Assembly: GCA_024760905.1 (NCBI GenBank)
Contig: CM045745.1
Location: 19,780,282 to 19,844,281 of the forward strand
Length of the DNA stretch: 64,000 nucleotides
Origin: Plotosus lineatus
Taxonomy: Eukaryota > Chordata > Actinopteri > Siluriformes > Plotosidae
Direction of reading: 5' to 3'
A model generated the notes under the pieces. That model was not told the origin of the DNA. It saw only the letters and a list, made by a program, of their open reading frames with translations, and searched no databases. Shown piece after piece: positions 37,146-48,650 of this stretch (position 1 is its first letter; every line of letters begins with the position of its first letter). The translations under genes were made by a program, and so were the position numbers.

Positions 37146-37416
37146 CTCTTAACTTTCTGTCTGCGTGTTTGTATCTACAGACTCACACATACACACATTG
37201 CTCTGTACATTAATGTTTAAATTTTTTTTATTTAATCCTCAAAAATAGGTTAGAATCAGCTAGGCCAGACTGATGATATTCACATAAATGATACCCAAGT
37301 ATATAAGCTATTTGTTCATTTGTTTATTTTTACTCATGAGTGGTTGTAAAGTCGAATACTTGTAAGTCACGCAGGTCTTAAGTCGGCAACTTCATGTACA
37401 TGGAGAGTGGAGAGCT

Positions 37417-37546
37417 TCTTTCTTCTTTTTTTCCTTTCGGCTACTCCCTACCTTCATGTCCCCCGTCACCACATCTATAAATCTCCTTTTTGGTCTTCCT
37501 CTAGGCCTTCTGTCTGGTAGTTCCAGCCTCAGCATCCTACTACTGA
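37417..37546 (-). mobile_element. RTE LINE 3' fragment (R5)
   Basis: Complement encodes the GRPKRRFIDVVTG-like end and has the CCGAAAGG 3' tail. About 130 bp with an internal deletion. Confidence 0.8.
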
Positions 37547-38420
37547 GATTGCAGATTTAATATTGCTAAAAATGCTACTGAAATGGAATAATATGTTTTA
37601 GGACTGAAACATTTTCCACTCTCTGCCTCTGATTCGGGTGGAACAGAAAATCAAATCACAATTTAATCTCCCTCAGAGGGAAACATGCAGCCAAGTCAAT
37701 ACGAACCACAAACATCAGATTCGATATGCACGCTCTGTTCAAATTCAAGATTAAGCTGAACTTCTAATTATCTAAACACACGATTCAGCTAATCAGTGGC
37801 TTGTAAAACTAAATAACTTGGGCCAAGCACTCATTCGTGCACTGCGTGCAGGCTCCTGTGCCTGTCAGTTTCTGTATTCTGTCTTGATTCTAAGTGCTCT
37901 TGCACCAACTACAAAGTGAACAGAGATGATATCAGCTTTTTTAAAATTATTTTTTGTATAGCGATAAGATCTGTAGACAACTGATTAAGATTTAGGAGCG
38001 CACACATTTAAGCACAGCACTTTATTTGCCGAGCTCCAGTGTATCAGTAATATATCTGTCGACATTTTTTTCTATTAAATAGATTATATTTCTTGACCTT
38101 TCCCGTTCAAACTTATTGACAGCTTCTGAATGTTGCGGTATTACTGATGACCCCTGCAGCAGGGCCGATTGCATGATCACTGTCACACCTGCAGCTATTT
38201 GACATTGAGACAGTAAAATTTTCACTAGAAATAACCGAATGAATGCTGGGCACTTGCCAATCTGCCTATGGTCGTTTAACTTCCTCATCCATTCACCACG
38301 CGTTTCTTTTTCATCTTCATCAGATAGAATACTGAATGTACACCATCCTGTTTTACCAATCATGTTTTGCGGCACCCTGCGACTATATACTTTGAGGTTT
38401 GAGCACTGAACTAGGATTTG
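37547..38420. other. RELL1 intron 6 segment, nothing recognised
   Basis: A 117-codon frame on the - strand (38022-38375) resembles no family I know and is flanked by no splice or promoter signals. Treated as non-coding. Confidence 0.35.
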
Positions 38421-38425
38421 AGATA

Positions 38426-39001
38426 CAGGGATCCCTCACTTTCCGTGGTTAATTGGGACCGAGATCCCCACGCAACCATCGAAATCTGCGAAGTAGGACC
38501 CTCCCCCTCGACTGATGTATACGTACATGTATATAATATCAATAAATACATATTCAATGCTATAAATGCTAATAATAACAATTAAACATTCAAAAATAAC
38601 AAGATGTAAATAAAATAATAAATATACACACATACAGATGGTATTAAATGAGAAGACGACGACACCCATACATACGTGCGCGCGGACACGCACCCGCACA
38701 GATGTGCGTGCACACACAGATGCAACAATGTAAATAGTTTTGATGGGAGATTTTGGGTTGTTTTTTTTTTTGTTGGCTTAGGGTTTTGTTTTATTTTGTT
38801 GTTGTTGGTTTTTATTTTTTTTTTATTTTTTATTTTTTTTGCATAATTGGCCTTGTTTTTGTGACATTTTTCTTAACTTTTTCCCCTATTCCTTAATTTC
38901 CTTATTATTTAATTCGATGAATATTTGTTTATTTATTTTTTTAAAAAATGCGATGCACCGAATCCGCATGAATTGAAGCACGAACTAGCGACGGATCCCT
39001 G
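38426..39001 (-). mobile_element. Y-family MITE Y4
   Basis: CAGGGATCCCTCACTTTCCG at one end and GACGGATCCCTG at the other, with TA on both sides (38424-38425, 39002-39003). Confidence 0.9.
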
Positions 39002-39675
39002 TAATAATAAATTTAAGGTCTTAAGAACGCATGCACTGAATTCCCCATGCTCATACTGTGCTCATTTTGCATAGGAAATATTAGCTTACTCGTGAATGTC
39101 AAGACTGGGTGTCAAGACTGTTCCTTTTTTAATGTCAGACATAGAAGTTGGAACCTCTGAAAACAAAGACGGGGTCCTGATGGCAGGAAATTTTAAATTA
39201 AATTAAAATTAAACAACAGGGACACAAGGATAGTTCAGGAGACCTGTAGTTATTGGAAGCACTGTTCTGGTGTTATAGTTTATATTGTTGTTTGTTTCGT
39301 AGCTGTCATTGCAGGGAATTATGATTCTAAATTTAAACCATGGCCATTTGAGAGCAGTTTTGAACATTGGATTAACCAGGGTATAACATCAGTGCTTAAT
39401 GATTGACAGGAGCACAAGTAAAAGTTTTCAGAATCTGAAGAAAGAATGTTACTTGGAGGACTGACAGGTTAAGGTATTTCCAAATTAGAAACTTCTTTGA
39501 GGGGAAAAAATGAAACCATATCTTCCCCAGGAATTAAATAAAGTGACTTCAACATTGAAAACCATACTGATTACCCAACTATATCAGGTATTAAGAAAGA
39601 ATAGAGGAACTTGAACACAGTATGTTGGAGATTGTAAAATGCCATTAACTGAAGAGGATTATTTTAATATACTGT

Positions 39676-41225
39676 ACATTTATATCGCCAGAAGTATTCA
39701 CTCGCCCATTCAAAAAAATTTAATTCAGGTATTCCAATCACTTCTATATAGCGACAGGTGTATACATTTGAGCTCCTCGTTAGTCAGACGCTTCTTTTCA
39801 CTCGCACCAGGAAATCACGCGCGTGTGTGTTGACCATGTCTTCTTAGCAGAGTTATAATCTCACAAATGTTTATTTTTTTGGCTCAGGCTTTTAACCATG
39901 CATAAAGTTGAAATGAGCACACTCAAAAAACTCAGGAAACAACAGTAACTCTGTCCTTTACACGAAAAGCATCATGAGATGCAGCTCCATAATAGCCAAT
40001 GGAAGGGAGCTGCGTCATCCCTCCTAACCAATGGGAGGCTAGCGGGGCAGGATGTTTGGAGATAGCCAATGGGAGGCCAGTGTGGCGGGATGTTGGGAGA
40101 TAGCCAATGGAAGGGCAGTGGGGCGGGATGTTGGGAGACAGCCAATGGGAGAGCAATTGTTTGAATTTTTGAGATAGCGCTTTCGTAACGTGAATTTGTT
40201 TCGTATCCAGAGATAGAAATTTTAGGTAAATGCGTTTCGTAACCTGGATATTTTGTTTGTTGGGACTTTCGTAAGGTGAGGTACCACTGTATAGTAGAAG
40301 TGATTGGGAACAACTGCAACTCAGCCACAAAGTGGTAGGCCATGTAAAATAACACAGTGAGGTCAGCGAATGTTTTTGTGCATTGTGTGCAGAGGTCGCC
40401 AACATTCGGCAGAGTCAATCAATACAGATCCCTGAACTTTATGTGGCCTTCAGATTAGCTCAAAAACAGTGGGTAGAGAGCTTCGTGGAATGGGCTTCCA
40501 TGGCTATTGAGCTGCATCCAAGCCATACATCAGCAAATTTCAGTGCAATGCATGTGGTGTAAAGTACACAGACACTGAACTCTAAAACAGTGGAGATGCA
40601 TTCTCTGGATCGGTGAATCACGTTTCTCCATGTGGCAATCTGATTTTGAGGGCTGCCGGCAGAACTGGACCTGCCTGACTGCATTGTGCTATGTGTAAAG
40701 TTTGGTGAAGGGGATTATGGTGTGGTGTTGTTTCTCAGGAACTGGGCTTGGCCCCATAGTTCCAGTGAAAGGAACTCTGAATGTGTCAGCATATGAGGAA
40801 ATTCTGGACAATTTCATGCTCCCAACTTTGTGGGAACAGTTTGGGAATGGCCCCTTCCTGTTCTAATACGACTGCACACATGTGCACAAAGCAAGCACCA
40901 TTAAGATATGGTTGAGCGAGTTCAGTGTGGAATAACTTGAATGGCCTGCACAGAGTCCTGACCTCAACCTGCTAGTACAACTATGGGATGAATTAGAGTG
41001 GAGACTGCGTGCTAGGCCTTCTTGTCTAACATCAGCGTCTGACGTTACAAATGTTTTTCTAGAAGAATGGTCAAAATTCCCATAAACACACTCCTAATTC
41101 TTCTGGAAACCTTGCCCAGAAGAGTTGAAGCTGTTATAGTTACAAAGGGTGGGCCAACATCATGACCTATAGGTTAAGAATGGGATGTTACTTAAGTTCA
41201 TACATGTGTGATGGCAGATGAGTGT
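39676..41225 (+). mobile_element. Tc1-like transposon relic 2, interrupted by an M element
   Basis: The left end has TATCGCCAGAAGTATTCACTC and CAATCACTTC; the right end has AATGGGATGTTACTTAAGTTC. A degraded transposase on the + strand gives [30 protein letters not shown] and VEAVIVTKGGPTS after frame corrections. Stops are present (for example after EFSVE). The interior 39770-40295 is an M-family insertion. Confidence 0.85.
39775..40293 (+). mobile_element. M-family non-autonomous element, copy 2
   Basis: Close to 12040-12500 and inserted in the Tc1 relic. It contains three consecutive repeats of a unit with CCAATGGGAGGCCAGTGTGG-like sequence (40020-40150). The right end is GTGAGGTACCACTGTA. 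Confidence 0.8.
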
Positions 41226-41464
41226 ATGTCACCTGTACCTAAAGTATTCAGTCATCCAGTCCCAGAATGGGGAAATAATTTTGTTGGAAAAATATAGTTT
41301 GGTTCTGTATCACTCCTAAAACTAAAAACAAATTCTCATAGACACAACAATCATGCTAGGGATGGTTCATCATACTTATTTTTAGGGTATGTTCCCATTG
41401 AGACTTAAACTTTAAGTGAAAGACTCCTTTACAAGAGAGAACTGTTACAAGTAGAATACAAATA

Positions 41465-41864
41465 CAGGAATCCCTCACTTTCCGCGGTTAACTGGGACCG
41501 AGATCACTCCGCGACCATCGAATTTTGCGAAGTGGGATCACCCCTGACTGACACATACGTACATGTATATGTGTGTATAATATCAATAAATACATATTCA
41601 ATGCTATAAATTCTTATAATAGCAAACAGTAAAAAATAATGGATAAGATGTAAATAAAATATAAATACACATCCAGACACGTGTGCGATTTTTTTTTTTT
41701 TTTTTTTTTTTGCATAATTGGCCTTGTTTATGTGGCATTTTCCTTAACATTTTTCCCTATTCTGCCTTAATTTCCTTATTTTTTCAATTCGTTGAATATT
41801 TTTTCAAAAACTGCGATGCACTGAAGCCACATGAATTGAAGCGCGAAGTAGTGAGGCATCCCTG
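41465..41864 (-). mobile_element. Y-family MITE Y5
   Basis: Complete, 400 bp: CAGGAATCCCTCACTTTCCG and AGTGAGGCATCCCTG, TA on both sides (41463-41464, 41865-41866). Confidence 0.92.
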
Positions 41865-41869
41865 TACAG

Positions 41870-42400
41870 GCGTACACCAAAAAGTTTTTACAATAAGACA
41901 ATACAATAACAAAACTTGCATCAATAAAACAGACATTAAAATGAGCGAATGAAACATTGCAGCAGGTAAACTCGCTAAGAGCAGGACCACACTCCAAGTG
42001 ATGACTTCAAATCAGTTAGTTGTTTTAAAATTCAAACATGTAATGAAGTGTGATAGTTTTAAGTCCTTCTGCGAAGGGTTCAGGGTTGAAGGAACTGAAC
42101 TAGAAAGCCCTTTTGCCTATTTCGGTACGTATGGGTGGAACCGAAAATATAACGCCTTGTAATCTCAGGCCATGGTTGTACTCTTTGTGCCATTCAATGG
42201 GTTAAATGTTTGAGTAAATGTTTACAATCGGTAATGAATCTCAGTGTCCCACGATAAACAGAATCCAATAGGCGCAAAGAATGAGCAGAAGGGTTCATAT
42301 ACACTATGTCACCATAATCCAATCGGGGAGAAAGGAGACAGCTACAAGACACTTCCTGGTGGTAAAGGAAAAGCAACACCTCTTCCTAAGAAAACCACCA
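41870..42400 (-). mobile_element. LINE-A relic, 3' part
   Basis: On the - strand LLSPRLDYGDIVYMNPSAHS and TLRFITDCKHL are the C-terminal part of a fish non-LTR reverse transcriptase. The upstream part of the same family appears at 44701-45230, so LINE-A is split by later insertions. Confidence 0.7.
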
Positions 42401-42423
42401 GCTTCAGTCTCAGCTTCCTGCCT

Positions 42424-43892
42424 ATTCAATTCAGTTTTATTTGTATAATGCTTTTTACAATGGACATTGTCACAAAGCAGCTGTACAGAGTAAAAGTTGG
42501 AGTTTACAATATATAAAAGAGTTTAAACATTTTGTACAACCCCTACACAGTCCTAATAAGCAAGCCCGCGGTGACTGTGGCAAGGGGGAAAACTCCCTTC
42601 ATTTTCACAAGAAAGAAACCTTGAGAGGAACAAGGCCCAAAAGGGAAATCCATCATTTGTGTGACGCCATAAAGATTACAATCCTTATGAGAAGTTCATT
42701 ACAGTCCAAATGTAGTCTGGTTGATTATACTACAACTATAAGTCCTGAATAATTGTGGAAGAAGAGTCCAGTGGTGGAATCATCAGCAGTGAAAAGTCAC
42801 CCTCACAGTCTGGGACTGCATATCTAAGTCTGTATAGATCTTCGTCAGCAGAAGGGAGAGGCTTCTAAGATGAGAACTCCAGCCAGCATCAGCACACCAG
42901 GCAGACCACAGGACTCGGAATGCAGAAGGATCAGGATCATCGAGGCAGTGGAGGCTTAGTGGATGAGGCGATGGGTGACTGATCGGAAGGTCAGCAGTTC
43001 AAAATAGTGTAATAGAAATAGAAGAATTTATTCTTGCTGAGTGCAAGCAGGGACTCAGGCATGACTCACTATGGCAGCATAACCAAAAAAAAAAGAGAGA
43101 GCGAGCCAGAAGGAAGGCAGACATGAGGGCATCCTGTGACATTGGGCAATCAGCCACTCATTCCACTGTTAAAGGACTGGAGAGAGAGAGGGGAGTGACG
43201 ATAGCATCCCAACACCACAGTTTACCAGATTCTCCCTATGTCTGAGACCCCAGATCTGCTCCTTTTACATAATAAAAGGCTATTAACAAATAAACATACT
43301 TGTCTGAGTCCAGAACATTAACTGAAAGGTTATTCTATAACTGTGGGGTTTTCAAAGAGAAAGCTCTGACCTCCGCAGTAGTCTTCATTCTTCAAAATAT
43401 CACTATGCATTCCGCACCTTTAGATCTAAGGGGTGTGCTGGATCATAAAACACAAGAAGTTCGCAAAGATAATGTGGTGCGAGATCACTCAGTGCTTTAT
43501 AGGTTAAAAGTAGTATTTTCTATTCGATTCAAAGTTACATTGGGAGCCAGTGCAGTGTAAATAGGATTGGGGTGATGTGCTCGTGTCTTTTGGTTCTTGT
43601 AAGGACTCTAGCGACTGCATTCTGGACTAACTGGAGTTTGCTTATGGATCTATTGGAACATGAAACAGGAACACAGTACAGTAATCAAATCTTGCAGTAA
43701 TTAAAGCATGAACAAGTTTTTCTGAATCATGCACTGGCACCATATTTCTTGTTTTAGCAATATTCCTGAGATGAAAGAAGGCTACCCGAGTAATATTATC
43801 TACAGAAACTTCAAATGAAAGACCTGCGTCAATAATCACTCCAAGGTCCTTTACTGCTACACGTAATAATACTGAAACACCATTCAAACCGA
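42424..43892 (-). mobile_element. LINE-B relic
   Basis: The - strand encodes VAVKDLGVIIDAGLSFEVSV and FFHLRNIAKTRNM...EKLVHALITARFDYC, a conserved RT-C-terminal block, at 43642-43887; further pieces (LTRTKRHEHITPI) follow. The 3' end near 42424 (complement GCATTATACAAATAAAACTG) is common in fish LINEs. Old and heavily mutated. Confidence 0.75.
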
Positions 43893-43895
43893 GTA

Positions 43896-44698
43896 CAGAC
43901 GCTCCCCGACTTATGTTTTAGTTTGGTTCCGGATGGCAAAACGGAAGGTGGAAAAAAAAGAAAAAAAAAAAGTAAGTTGTTACTGTAGGTTCCAGTGATG
44001 TATGACGTTCATACTGTACTATACATCCATAAATACCATTACCGTATCTCATAAAACGCCCCGAAATCAATTATAAACATAACATTGTAAAAAATATCAA
44101 ATATATCAAATAATATCAACATTAATTTCAAATCAATTAAATTCAAGCAAAAATAATTTCAAATAGATAGATACATTTTAATCAAATTCACTCAACAAAT
44201 ATCAAATACAGTATCAAATATAACCTTTAACACCATCTGTCCGATCGTCGACGGAGCCATTTGGAAGAAACGTGCAACATTCACATGTTTTTTACCAGCA
44301 TCAATTTTCTTGATAATAGCTATCTTCGTTTCTAACATGATGGCTTGCCGCTTTTTCTGATTACCACTATCACTAGTAGGCTTATGCTTCTGACCAACCA
44401 TATTTGCTTAGGGTTACAAAAGTCCGCAAAACAGTGTAAACACAAAGATCACAGAGACAACGTCGTAACGTCGTAACACAAGAGTAACACGCAGTGAACT
44501 GGGAAGGAGGAGGGGCACGTTCAGTCTGTTGTTTGTAAACAATGGACGCAGTGTCATGCGTCAGTAGCGTATACTACGTAGGTACGTCTAGTACTACAGA
44601 GAGCACGCTAAACTCAAAATTTGACAGGTTTTTTTTTTTTAAAACGTAAAATCGAAAAAATACGTAAAAAAGAAAGAACATAAAGCGGGGAGTGTCTG
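43896..44698 (-). mobile_element. T-family pogo-like element T3 with HTH frame
   Basis: TIRs CAGACGCTCCCCGACTTATG and complement of AAGCGGGGAGTGTCTG; TA flanks. The - strand frame 44192-44401 reads KKRQAIMLETKIAIIKKIDA and HVNVARFFQMAPSTIG, the psq/CENP-B DNA-binding domain of Tigger transposases. The DDE domain is missing. Confidence 0.9.
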
Positions 44699-44700
44699 TA

Positions 44701-45230
44701 TGTAATCAGAAACCTGAGCAGGTGCTCAATGTAGCACTTAAAGGACAGATTTGAGTTAATGATAATACCAGGATATTTGTCAGCAGCAACAGTTTCAATA
44801 TGGGTGCCAGGCACGAAACAGTAGAGAGGTGTACATCTGGTAGATTTTTCTATTTGAAAACATGATCATGGCTTTCTCTGCACTGAGAACCAGCCTGATT
44901 TGGGAGAGTTGGAAGTGAATAGTGTCAAAGGCAAACTGCAGAAAGGCAAAAACACTACAATGTGGATAGAGCATTAAATAAGTGATGTCGGCATAAAAAT
45001 GGGTAGCTGCCTTCAGCTTGTTTTCACAATGGTTTATGATGTATAATAATGTATAGGTCGCATTGAACAAGATAAATCACTAATGTCGTGTTGAATATTC
45101 TATCCATGCAACCTGTCAAGGGAAAAATGTACAGTGTGAGGATGGGTATCTGAAATAAGAAGGCAATGGTGTCGGGAAGACTCGCCCGCTTTGAGTAACT
45201 GTCTTGATACAATTGATGGAAATGGAAAAA
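44701..45230 (-). mobile_element. LINE-A relic, RT core
   Basis: The - strand shows ATHFYADITYLML, a decayed FYADD catalytic motif, then FDTIHFQLSQIRLVLSAEKA and GTHIETVAADKYPGIIINSN with LSFKCYIEHLLR. The same family resumes at 41870-42400 after about 2.3 kb of inserted sequence. Confidence 0.75.
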
Positions 45231-45373
45231 CTCACATACAGTAGGCCCTCGACATTCGCGGGGGTTTGGTTCTGGGCCCTCCCGCAAATCGAGATAATCC
45301 GCGAGTTCTGTAACCGGAAGTAAAACCCCATGTATCACGTCACATGCGCGAATAAGCAGCCATAAGTAAAATA

Positions 45374-46924
45374 CTGGTCCTTCTCAAAAAATTAGCATAT
45401 TGTGATGAAGTTCATTATTTTCTGTAATGTACTGATAAACATTAGACTTTTATGTATTTTAGATTCATTGCATACCAACTGAAATATTTGAGGTCTTTTA
45501 TTGTTTTAATACTGATGATTTTGGCATACAGCTCATGAAAACCCAAAATTCCTATCTCAAAAAATTAGCATATCATGAAAAGGTACTCTAAACGACCTAT
45601 TAACCTAATCATCTGAATCAACCAATTAACTCTAAACACCTACAAAAGATTCCTGAAGCTTTTAAAAACTCCCAGCCTGGTTCATTACTCAAAACCGCAA
45701 TCATGGGTAAGACTGCCGACCTAACTGCTGTCCAGAAGGCCATCATTGACACCCTCAAGCAAGAGGGTAACACAAAGAAATCTCTGAGCGAATAGGCTGT
45801 TCCTAGAGTGCTGTATCAAGGCACCTCAGTAGGACGTCTGTGGGAAGGAAAAAGTGAAAGAAGGGCCGATTCCAGACCTTGTGGGACCTGTGGAAGCAGT
45901 GGACTGAGTCTGGAGTAGAACCATCCAGAGCCACCGTGCACAGGCGTGTGCAGGAAATGGGCTACAGGTGCCGCATTCCCCAGGTCAAGCCAGTTTTGAA
46001 CCAGAAACAGCGGCAGAAGCGCCTGACCTGGGCTACAGAGAAGCAGCACTGGACTGTTGCTCAGTGGTCCAAAGTACTTTTTTCGGATGAAAGCAAATTT
46101 TGCATGTCATTCGGAAATCGAGGGACCAGAGTCTGGAGGAAGACTGGGGAGAAGGAAATGCCAAAATGCTTGAAGTCCAGTGTCAAGTACCCACAGTCAG
46201 TGATGGTCTGGGGTGCCATGTCAGCTGCTGGTGTTGGTCCACTGTGTTTTATCAAGGGCAGGGTCAATGCAGCTCGCTATCAGGAGATTTTGGAGCACTT
46301 CATGCTTCCACCTGCTGAAAAGCTTTATGGAGATGAAGATTTCATTTTTCAGCATGACCTGGCACCTGCTCACAGTGCCAAAACCACTGGTAAATGGTTT
46401 ACTGACCATGGTATTACTGCACTCAATTGGCCTGCCAACTCTCCTGACCTGAACCCCAAAGATAATCTGTGGGATATTGTGAAGAGAAAGTTGAGAGACA
46501 CCAGACCCAACACTGTGGCTGAGCTTAAGGCCGCTATCGAAGCATCCTGGGCCTCCGTAACACCTCAGCAGTGCCACAGGCTGATTGCCTCCATGCCACG
46601 CCGCATTGAAGCAGTCATTTCTGCAAAAGGATTCCCGACCAAGTATTGAGTGCAGAACTGAACATAATTATTTGAAGGTTGACTTTTTTGGATTAAAAAC
46701 GCTTTTTTTATTGGTCAGATGAAATATGCGTTGTTTTTTTTTTTTAGCTGGGGCTCTTTGGTTTTTCTTTTTTGCCAAAATTATCAATATTAAAAAAATA
46801 AAAGTCTTGAACTACTTCAGTTGTGTGTAATGAATCTAAAATATATGAAAGCCTAATGTTTATCAATACATTCCAGAAAATAATGAACTTTATCACAATA
46901 TGCTAATTTTTTTATAAGGACCAG
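45374..46924 (+). mobile_element. Tc1 transposon (Tc1-B), 1551 bp
   Basis: Inverted ends CTGGTCCTTCTCAAAAAATT and complement, with TA at 45372-45373 and 46925-46926. Same family as Tc1-A but in opposite orientation. Confidence 0.95.
45703..46649 (+). pseudogene. Tc1-B transposase, disrupted
   Basis: The start MGKTADLTAVQKAIIDTLKQ is followed by a frameshift and stop near 45795. The main 256-codon frame (45879-46649) holds the first catalytic Asp in VLFSDESKF, the second in FQHDLAPAHSAKTT, and the third site SPDLNPKDNLWD, where the usual IEN is KDN. With the catalytic Glu changed to Asp and the N-terminus broken it should be inactive. Confidence 0.92.
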
Positions 46925-48064
46925 TACTATGTATCTATTACATGTGCTAAAATATGCTTCTTGAACACATCCTATAGACATTCTAATTCAGTATTAATGT
47001 AGTAAAATGTAGTCATGATTCAGAAAAACTTAATTTTTTTACTGTGATATTGATTGATAATAAAATATAAACATTATACAGCATACATATAAAAACACCT
47101 TTAAATGCATTCTCTTTGAAAAACATACAGCACTGTAGTTTTCAAAAATGCCCATTAGAGGAACGCATTGCATTAGGCATGAGATGACTGAATTCAGGTA
47201 TGAACTGCATTAAGTCCGAGCAGCTCAGCCACGCCCCTCAGTCGGAGTGAGTTCAAAACAGAGTTTTGGAGTGAGAAAGTTAGAGAACTTTACAAACCAA
47301 AGAAGCTGTGATGTGATGCGAGTTAATCCTCTGGGGGTGGTGAGCGTGCTTTTGTTTATTGGCAGTAATGGAGAATAGTGAATTCAGGTGTGTGCTACAG
47401 AGCAGCTCAGCCATGCCTCTCACCAGAAGCGGAGAGTAAACAGTCAAAGATACAGCACCAAAATCAAAGTCCCCCAAAACGCAGACCATAACAAAAAGGA
47501 CATAAAAGAACAAGAAATGTAATAAATTGGATAAACAAAACAAAATGAGAAACATGCTACACCACAGTAAATAAAATCTAACACACAAACATTTTAAACA
47601 TTACCTTAGGTCATGTACTGGAATAATAATTGAAAAAGACTTTAATAGTGGAGTGTTTTACAACAGTTCAGACAATTATTCCTCTTTAGGTACTTCAGAG
47701 GAAACTGTCGTTTCTTCCGGAGAAATTTCTTCAGAGGAGACCTCCAATGTCATGACCTTTTTCTGGTGCTTAGCAGGCGTTTGAGTGACATCATAGAACT
47801 TAACTGGTAATTAAAACACAGTAAAAAAAAAAAGGCTCATTGACAACTTGTGCACGAATGAGGAAAAAGGGGCGTTACATCATCTCAACCAATCAGCAGG
47901 AAGGAGGACAGCCATTGGCTGTATTTGAATCACATGCGAGTTGCTCAGCAGTCCGTGAATACTCAAATCGTGAGTGCAAAACCGCGAATAGTCAAGGGCC
48001 TACTGTATATATTACGACTAATACAAACTAAATTCAAATGCATTGACAAGGTGTATGACTATTA

Positions 48065-48420
48065 ACGTTGAGATCGCAAGTTCGAATCCGGTTTAATGCC
48101 ACAGCCATTCGTGACCGAGTCCATGGGAGCTGTTTGGCCGAGTTCTCACGGGAGGGAGGAATTGCATACGCTCACTTCCCTGTCACTCACAGCGATCGCC
48201 AGCCAATCATGAGCATCTTGAAGCTCATTCATAAGAGTGGGTGGATAGTGCTTTCCCTCAGAGTGTGTTAAGATTGCCAGGTGGCGAACATTGCATGTCC
48301 GTGGTTGGTGGTGGTCGTGTGATAAGCAAGGCAATATTTGATTGGTGGGAATTGGATATGGTTAAATTGGGGAGAAAATCAGAGAAACCCCCCCCCCCCC
48401 CCAAAAAAAAAAATCAACAG
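48065..48420 (+). mobile_element. tRNA-derived SINE with A-rich tail
   Basis: B-box-like AGTTCGAATCCGG at 48079-48091, then CATTCGTGACCGAGTCCATG and the distal block TTGGATATGGTTAAATTGGG, GAGAAAATC and a C/A tail. These blocks match a SINE type that I recall as common in fishes. Confidence 0.65.
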
Positions 48421-48626
48421 ACATTATACAAGTCTCAATACAGAGACACCACCAGGGACGGAGTTAAATCGAAGACATTGCATTAACATCACAGTATAAT
48501 CAATAACATTTGAGTTAAAAAAAAAACAAAAAACAATTGTATGATGAGATGTGTGATTTATCTGTGTACATAACTAATTTACTCTGTTGTAACTTGAGTT
48601 TAATCATGTTATTTTTCTCTCCTTAG

Positions 48627-48650
48627 GCAGAGGTTGATGCCAAAAAGTGA
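48627..48650 (+). CDS. RELL1: RELL1 last coding exon (AEVDAKK, stop)
   Basis: After 13.8 kb of intron the acceptor TCTCCTTAG|GCAGAG opens a seven-residue tail, AEVDAKK, ended by TGA at 48648-48650. Phase 0 agrees with exon 6. A second AG four bases further (GGCAG|AGG) would instead give a different 17-residue tail. The site is supported by its pyrimidine tract and by the long non-repeat sequence that follows, which fits a 3' UTR. The human tail (RERSGTE) is not recognisably similar, so confidence is moderate. Confidence 0.65.
   Translation, partial: AEVDAKK

Larger units (their letters stand above)
45239..48005 (+). mobile_element. P-family pogo-like element hosting a Tc1
   Basis: TIRs CAGTAGGCCCTCGACATTCG and complement of GAATAGTCAAGGGCCTACTG, bordered by TA (45237-45238, 48006-48007). 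Without the inner Tc1 it is about 1.2 kb and non-coding. Related copies lie at 100-752 and 51550-52150. Confidence 0.9.

Noticed and set aside
38022..38375. 117-codon gene on the - strand
   Set aside because: No recognisable domain, promoter or splice sites, and it lies within an intron.
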